From contig CM068826.1 in the NCBI GenBank assembly GCA_028554795.2, forward strand, positions 100,938,346 to 101,002,345: 64,000 bases of DNA, in the 5' to 3' direction. The notes below the pieces were generated by a model, which did no database searches, was not told where the DNA came from, and saw only the letters and a program-made list of their open reading frames with translations. Numbering within the stretch: the stretch's first letter is position 1; the number at the start of each line of letters is the position of its first letter. Source of the stretch: Sinohyriopsis cumingii. Taxonomy: Eukaryota; Mollusca; Bivalvia; Unionida; Unionidae. The position numbers and the translations under genes are program-made. Below, piece after piece: positions 57,901 to 64,000 of this stretch.

Positions 57901-58013
57901 AACAGTCAAAATATTCTTCTTCTTTTCCATGAAGTTTATGCACTTCCACATTTCTCATGGGTGCTCAATTTTTCATGATTTAAATCTGCTCATTAAAATT
58001 TCTACCTTTAATT

Positions 58014-58347
58014 ATGACCGCTCATGTGGCCTAACTGGTTAGAGCAATCATCTCAGATGCAGGATATTGTAGGTTCAAACACCAGCCAAGTCATACCAGA
58101 GACTTATACAAATGGTATTAGCAACTGCCTCACTTGGCACTCAGCATTAAGAGGTTAGTGTTAGGACTGGTCAGCCTGGTGTCAGGATAATGTGACTGGG
58201 TGGGACATCATGTTACATGCCTGCGGCATGATGCCCCAGTGCTAGACATCACTATAAACTGCCACACTGCAGGCATCATAGCGATGTGACTGAAAAATTG
58301 TTATAGCTACATTAAAAATCCAAATCACACACGCAAACACACACACC
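58014..58347 (+). repeat. tRNA-derived SINE, family A, copy 5
   Basis: The head GTGGCCTAACTGGTTAGAGC, the B box AGGTTCAAACACC, and the body with AAGAGGTTAGTGTTAGGACT, TCAGGATAATGTGACTGGGT and CCCCAGTGCTAGACATCACT. It ends AAATCCAAATCACACACG plus a (CA)n tail. This is the cleanest copy together with 14608-14930. Confidence 0.9.
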
Positions 58348-58612
58348 TTTAATTATATTCTCTTTTGTGTTGTATTTGTTATTATTTTCTGTCCAATCCT
58401 TGCATGATACTGGTGTATCTGTGTCCCTTTCATTGAATTGTTTTTTTTTAATGTCTTACAAGCAAAACTGGGGGGGGGTCATGCCTTTATTAGTAACTGA
58501 TGTAAAAGTATTTCCTACCAAATTTTTGTTCAAGTTAAATGTTTTATTTCTTGCAATTAATGATGCTTCAGGGTGTGGATAAATACAGTCATTAAAAGGC
58601 TGAATGGGCCTA

Positions 58613-58615
<3 letters not shown>

Positions 58616-58663
<48 letters not shown>
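58616..58663. repeat. (CA)n microsatellite
   Basis: An uninterrupted CA run of about 48 bp. Confidence 0.99.
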
Positions 58664-58665
<2 letters not shown>

Positions 58666-59144
58666 GCTTAGCATGTATTGCAAGTGTACAAATAGACAGT
58701 TGCCCTATTGGTTTTTTTTGTTGTTGACCTTATGAGGTATGGGAATGTCTATTGGGCTAGAAAGAAGAGACCTGCTTCTTTATCTTTGCCACTGGTGTAC
58801 CACCTCTTTTCCCAAGAGGGGCCTATGACACTTCTTGATTTTCAAGAACTCACTAGCTCCCACATGCCAGCTCTGATATAAAAGAGATTGATAATTCTTT
58901 CTTGGGTATGAAAGTCACCCACTTCCATACATGACATCCCTTTAGAATTTCTGTAATTTTTATGAATTTTGTCCTCTTTGATGCATAATGATCCAAGTCA
59001 AAATTATGAATTTTGAGAAATGGTTAAGCTAGTTTGGGGATGTGATGTCTGATCCTTTAGATAAACATCATGTTTGCTTAATTTACACGGAGAATTTTAC
59101 TACAGTTAGATTATTGCTTCCACTGTAAACAGAGTCCATGTTGT

Positions 59145-61570
59145 ATGATGGCATGTTTGATCAGTATAAACTGTGATCTTGGTTCAAGTTTAATATGTTC
59201 CATGACATTTGAAAACTGCTACAAAACATCTTGGATGCACCCATGCTGCAAGAACTGGCATCACGTTGACTATGATATCCTCAATAGAAGAGACAAGCAG
59301 GATGTGAGAGTCATGAAGGCCATGAGAAGTGCAGTATGCTGGAATGACCACAGGATCATAGTCTCCAACCTCAATATCCAGATTCAGCCTAGCAGATGAC
59401 CACAACACAAAAAATTACCCAAAAAGCTTAATGTCTTCAAATTGAAACAGGAGAATGTAAAACAGACATTTGTTGAAGAAGTTTCCATCCAACTAAAAAT
59501 AATTGATGCGAGCAGTAAGAATGTCAAGGAAAATGGGGTATTCTTCAGAGACTGTGTACTGTTCTGCATCAAAAAGCCTTCAGTCCTACCACATATAAAC
59601 ATCAAGATTGGTTTGATGAGAATGACATACAGAGACTATTCAGTGAGAATCATCAGCTACAAAATCCTGTTGGATTACAGCATTTCATTATCCAAGAAGG
59701 CAGCCTTCAGCAACATGACAATGACTGTCCAATGCAAACTCAGAGGGCTGCAAGACTCATGACTCAGCAACAAGACTAATGTGATTCCATCCTGTGCAGA
59801 CTATGAAGATAAACAGAACACTTCAACAACATCCTTAGTCTACAATCATTTATTAGTGAGGAGGAAAATTGATCAACTGCCCCAAAAGGAAATCAACACA
59901 TCACTTTACTGATCCTTCAGAGCTGACTGAAACCAAGAAAGCAAGTGATCTGCTGTTAAATGGATACACACCTGGAGTAGATGCTATACCAGCAGAAAAT
60001 TACACATTGCATATAATCTGACTGAACTCTTCCAGTCAATGTGTACTCAGGGAATTATACTCCATGAGTAGAAGGAATCATCTATTGTCTGCTTGTATGA
60101 ACTGAAAGACAACAGACAATCCTGCAATAACCATTGGGGCAGCTAATTGCTGTCAGTAGCCAGCCAGAATTCTGCTGAATTTGCTTTGGCCTGAGTGTCA
60201 ATGTGGCTTAAGAAATGGATGAAGCACCAGAAACATGGTGTTTGCAGCTCATGAACTCCAAGAGAAATGCCAGGAAAGAAGTCCAACCTGTACATGACAT
60301 TCATTGACCTGACAAAACCTTTGACAGAGTCAGTCATGGAAGTCTCTGGTAGATCCTGGCAAAATTTGGCTCTCCAGAGCAATTCATCGTAATGATTCAA
60401 CAATTCCATGATGGCATGCTCACTAATGCTGTGGACAATGGTTAGTCGTCTGAAACATTTCCAGTCACCAATGAAGTCATACAAGGCTGAGTGTTGACTC
60501 CAACCATCTTCTATAAGATTTCTCTGTCATGCTTACCGATACCATCCATAACTGACACTGTGATTGACATCAGATTCCAGAATGATGGCAAGCTCTTCAA
60601 TTTGAGGAGGTTACAGGCAAAGGCCAATTTACAAGTTCCTATTGCTGATGACTGTTCCCTACATGCTAAATCTGAGGCTGCCATATGATCAAATATGGAC
60701 CATTTCTCTTCTGCTTTCCACAATTTCTGTCTCACATTCAGTGTGAAGAAGGCAGGTGATGCACCAAACTGCACCAGGAAAAGCCTACCTAGAACCTACC
60801 ATTGCAGTAAATGGCCAAACTCTTCCTGCAGTAGACACGTTCACCTATCTTGACATCATGGTGTCACATGAGATCCACATCAATGATGAAACTAATGCCA
60901 GAATCGCCAAAGCAAGTGTGGCATTTGGCAGACTATGTGCAAATGTGTGGGATCACAGATGCATCTATCTGGAAACAAAACTGAAGGTCCACAATTCCAT
61001 AATGTTACCAACCCTGCCGTATGCTTGCAAAACCTGGTCTGTATACTTACAAGAAGCTGAGCCATTTTCACATAGGCTGCATGAGGAAACTGATCCAAAA
61101 AAAAAGATGGTAGGACAGGGTCCCAGACACTTGGGTTCTCACATACAAAAGCATTCCAAGTAAGCATCCACATTCTGCTGATGAAATCACAGATAAGATG
61201 GGCAGACAATATCACCAGGATGTCAGAAGAGTGACTACCAAAGAAGATTTTCCATGGTGTGCTGAAGGAGAGAAAGTAATCTCAGGGTGGTCATAAGAAA
61301 TGTTTCAAAGATTCCTTCATGTCATCCTTGAAACATTTCAACATTGACCCAGAGTCTTGGGAATTTCTTGCACAGAATTGCTCCACCTGGTATAGTCCCA
61401 TCCATACTGGAGCTACAGATTTTAAACTGCATAGAATTTCAGGGGCAATGCAGAATCACAAGCAACACAGACAGTTCAGAGCACAAATTGGCCTCATCAG
61501 TCACTCGCATGTTCACAGAAACCAAACCAATTAGTAATGTCATGGTCATCATTGAACTCAAAGGATGAAC
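59145..61570 (+). mobile_element. Decayed non-LTR retrotransposon (LINE), ORF2 pseudogene
   Basis: Fragments in all three + frames line up in the order of an endonuclease/reverse-transcriptase polyprotein. Near 59215-59395 is the endonuclease end (K-T-S-W-M-H-P, then D-Y-D-I-L-N-R-R-D and W-N-D-H-R-I-I). At 59960-60000 is the P-G-V-D-A-I-P-A-E block of RT. Near 60300 is F-I-D-L-T-K-T-F-D-R-V with the first catalytic Asp. Around 60590 is G-K-L-F-N-L-R-R-L, and I-A-D-D-C-S at 60639 replaces the usual F/Y-A-D-D. 60850-61080 is the thumb/C-terminal part (N-A-R-I-A-K-A-S). At 61480-61515 is a remnant of the C-terminal zinc finger (A-Q-I-G-L-I-S-H). Stops and frameshifts are frequent, so it is inactive. 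The 5' part is missing. The clade is not resolved. Confidence 0.88.
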
Positions 61571-61937
61571 AACATCTACTTGATATTTATGAGAACACTT
61601 GCTCACATAGAGCCATGTAATCAAATGCCCCACCCACCCACCCCAAATTAGTATTGCTCATTAACCACAACTTTAAAGATGTATCGGATTTGTTTCTTCA
61701 GTGTTATGTTAACTCTTTTTCTTTCTTTACCACTGTACATGCTGGAGCAGAATTGGTGGACACAAACATGGAGTCAGAGCAAACTTAAAAAATCATATTG
61801 TTTTTCAAAACCAATTATTTGGTGGCAGTGGTGCAGAGTGAAACAAGGGTGGCCACCCTCAGACAAGAAAAGTCCTTCATATGTTCAGAACTGGTTACAC
61901 AAAAGACTAGTCATGTATTGTATATAGCATCACAAAA

Positions 61938-61970
61938 GGGTGATTGATTGATTGATTGATTGATTGATTA
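61938..61970. repeat. (TGAT)n microsatellite
   Basis: GATTGATTGATT run of about 32 bp, 370 bp after the LINE remnant. It may be an old LINE tail, but the gap makes this uncertain. Confidence 0.95.
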
Positions 61971-61974
61971 ACAT

Positions 61975-62885
61975 CAGTGCCAGTAGAAGGTATGATGTGT
62001 ATACACATAAGTCATCAAAACACATTAGAAAACAACAGGCCCCCACCAGAACAACAAACATTGATAAGGTTCTTAAGTAGTAAGAAGACGTCACATTGAT
62101 GCTGTGACAGAGGCAGATTATCCCTTTTTACAAACTTTCAATTTTTTCAGCTACCATATGGAAATAAGTATAATAATATTCAGTACAAGATGAATGTCAG
62201 ATCTGCAACAAAAAAATTACCATTATTTTAAAGTGATTCTTCCTTTTCCTTGTTTATCTAAGGGTCTGGTGATCCTTACCAAGGTGTTTATAAATTCTAT
62301 TTTTAAATTAAATAATTAAGACTGTATTACAGATTTGTACCTTGAAAATAACAAATATTGGTCCCAAATTACAGATTTTTTGGCTGGTTATTACAGATTT
62401 CCATGATTGAAGGGGAGGTAGGAGGGTTTACTCATGAAAATAACTACAGCCCAATGGAAGACTGATGGCCAAAGATAAAATGTCAAAGTGAACCTGCCAT
62501 TTTGTCAGTAGGATGTTCTTCTTTGGACTGGAATATGGCTTGACAATTTCAGTCTCCAAACATACATGCCCTCTCTGGTGCAACACTGATCAAAGATAAA
62601 ATGAGAGTAAAGTGGAGCGATATCACCAGAAGGTGATTTCATGACACCTTCCAAAGACTGATAATTCAAAAAGGCTACCTCAGCCACATGGGCCTTGAGT
62701 CTCATGAAAGAATTCTCAGTAAGAAACTAAAGGGCTCTTTTGATGGAACTTACAATTCAAGATGGTTGCTTCCAAAATATGAGTACAGCCTTTAAGAGGG
62801 AGAAAAAGATGGTTTTAAGTCTTTCTTTTCTCTTTTGACTTAAACAAACAGAAACAGAAAGATAAAGCTCAAGTAAAGGAATCTA
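61975..62885. other. Non-coding stretch, nothing recognised
   Basis: Short broken frames only. The later half (62400-62850) is less AT-rich and could be the decayed upstream part of the DIRS-like element that follows; no motif proves this. Confidence 0.35.
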
Positions 62886-62889
62886 TGTT

Positions 62890-63072
62890 GGTCATGACCG
62901 GCAATGATACAACTAATGTTGGTCATGACCGGCAATGATACAACTAATGTTGGTCATGACCGGCAATGATACAACTAATGTTGGTCATGACCGGCAGTGA
63001 TACAACTAATGTTGGTCATGACCTGCAATGATACAACTAATGTTGGTCATGACCTGCAATGATACAACTAAG
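62890..63072. repeat. 31-bp minisatellite, 6 copies, with a palindrome
   Basis: Unit TGGTCATGACCGGCAATGAT then ACAACTAATGT. Each unit contains the perfect 10-bp palindrome GGTCATGACC. The last two copies change CCGGC to CCTGC. Confidence 0.95.
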
Positions 63073-63439
63073 ACTGGCGATTTCAGTAGGATCAGTAGCT
63101 ACCAAAAATAGCTGATTCTGGGCCTGAAACCCCAAAAGAGAGACTTAATCTTAGTTACTACTGAACTGTAAATAACTCATTTCCACTGACATGGCATGCA
63201 TTCACACTGCCTCACCAATACTAGGGAGGTAAGGAACACTGTTCTGAGGATAAAGATCTGAAAGTGTTTTATGGCATATAAGCACAGAGGTGGCAATCTG
63301 GAAGATTCAGTCAGAGGTTCATAAAGAGGATGGATAACAAGCAAAAGAAAACAGAAATTTCACCATGGCAGTAAAGTGGTCTTTAGAGCTCAATGTACCA
63401 GGTCAGTTCTGAAACATGTAGGTAAGACCCTAGAATGGA

Positions 63440-64000
63440 ACTATAAAACTTAAAATTATTGGAATCCCTATTGAAAAAGTTACACATACATCCAAAGACG
63501 AAAGCAGTAGAGAGGGAAATAAACACTCCAGGATTCTATTCCCAGATTTTCCTGGTTTCAAAGAAGGAGAGAGAATTTCACCTTTCTCCATTAATCAAAT
63601 TTATTGTGAAAGAGTGCTTCAGGGTGAGTCTTGGTGAGGATTATTATAAGGCAAACAATTTGGCAGCCTCATTGGACCTCCAAAATGCTTACTGTCACAT
63701 TGCCATCTTCCCATCTGGTGGAAATTTTATCCAGTATTGTCCAGGCAAAGAGGTTTTTCAGTTTCAGGCCCTTCTCTTTAGCCTAGTTTTCTCACCCTGA
63801 GCCTTTACCAGGGTCATGGAAGCATCTCACCACTTAAAATTGTTAGGGGTTGCCAATTATCTTGTAATTCAGCAATTGCTTAATCATGTGTTTTATCTTT
63901 GAATAATCCATAATTAGGAGAAGTCAGATCTGACTCTTCAGAATTTCAATTAATAATTTTTCAGAGAAGTCTTCATATGGGACATCTCCTATTTCTGCTG
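63440..64000 (+). mobile_element. DIRS-like retrotransposon reverse transcriptase, partial
   Basis: An open frame at 63459-63800, continued by a one-base shift to about 63850, carries the DIRS-type RT pattern: a T-P-G-F-Y-S-Q-I-F-L-V-S-K-K block near 63525-63570, A-S-L-D-L-Q-N-A-Y-C-H-I (first catalytic Asp) at about 63665-63705, Q-F-Q-A-L-L-F-S-L near 63760, and F-T-R-V-M-E-A after the frameshift at about 63800-63825. G-F-Y-S-x-I-F-L-V and D-L-x-x-A-Y-x-H-I are typical of DIRS and related tyrosine-recombinase elements. It is damaged (the frameshift, and no Y-x-D-D seen before the window end) and cut by the border. Confidence 0.75.

Noticed and set aside
1-64000. CRISPR arrays or bacterial operons
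   Set aside because: The window is clearly eukaryotic (spliced exons, SINEs, LINE); the tandem arrays have no unique spacers and no cas-like genes.

Overview
This is a eukaryotic, AT-rich, intron-rich and repeat-dense window. I read it as a lophotrochozoan, most likely a mollusc and perhaps a bivalve. The evidence is the mix of tRNA-derived SINEs, a decayed LINE, DIRS-like retroelement pieces, small inverted-repeat DNA elements, and many intronic minisatellites and long degenerate arrays. The species cannot be named from sequence alone.

One protein-coding gene dominates. It lies on the + strand, and 14 internal exons can be placed between 4739 and 54303. All exon phases agree, and together the exons give 4605 bp (1535 codons) of open frame. 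Neither the start codon with signal peptide nor the 3' end is visible. The encoded extracellular protein reads, in order: seven calcium-binding EGF domains (one exon each, all phase 1-1), one SEA domain split over two exons with an intact Gly-Ser autocleavage motif, an eighth calcium-binding EGF, about seven PKD (polycystin Ig-like) repeats, and an REJ (receptor for egg jelly) module that runs on to the last exon seen. Most of the PKD and REJ region sits in a single 2637-bp exon. This places the gene in the polycystin-1/REJ family. The expected GAIN/GPS, PLAT and membrane segments should lie beyond 64000.

Layout: 1-4738 holds decayed DIRS-like retroelement remnants, a SINE and a 20-bp minisatellite. 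4739-19768 holds EGF exons 1-7, with large minisatellites in the introns. 19769-34376 holds the SEA exons, a 1.5-kb TA-flanked inverted-repeat transposon, members of a small inverted-repeat (MITE) family and degenerate arrays. 34377-44672 holds EGF 8 and the PKD/REJ exons. 44673-54303 holds the last two REJ exons plus a 21-bp array interrupted by a hAT-like element. 54304-64000 shows no recognisable exon; it holds a 39/78-bp higher-order array, a 42-bp array, a SINE, a frame-broken LINE and the start of a DIRS-like reverse transcriptase cut by the window end.

Most long open frames that are not exons are minisatellites whose unit length is a multiple of three, or pieces of retroelements. The most interesting points are the EGF-SEA-EGF-PKD-REJ architecture, a possible second autoproteolytic site (SEA) upstream of the expected GPS, an in-frame alternative donor in the REJ region, and the variety of minisatellites with higher-order structure inside one gene.
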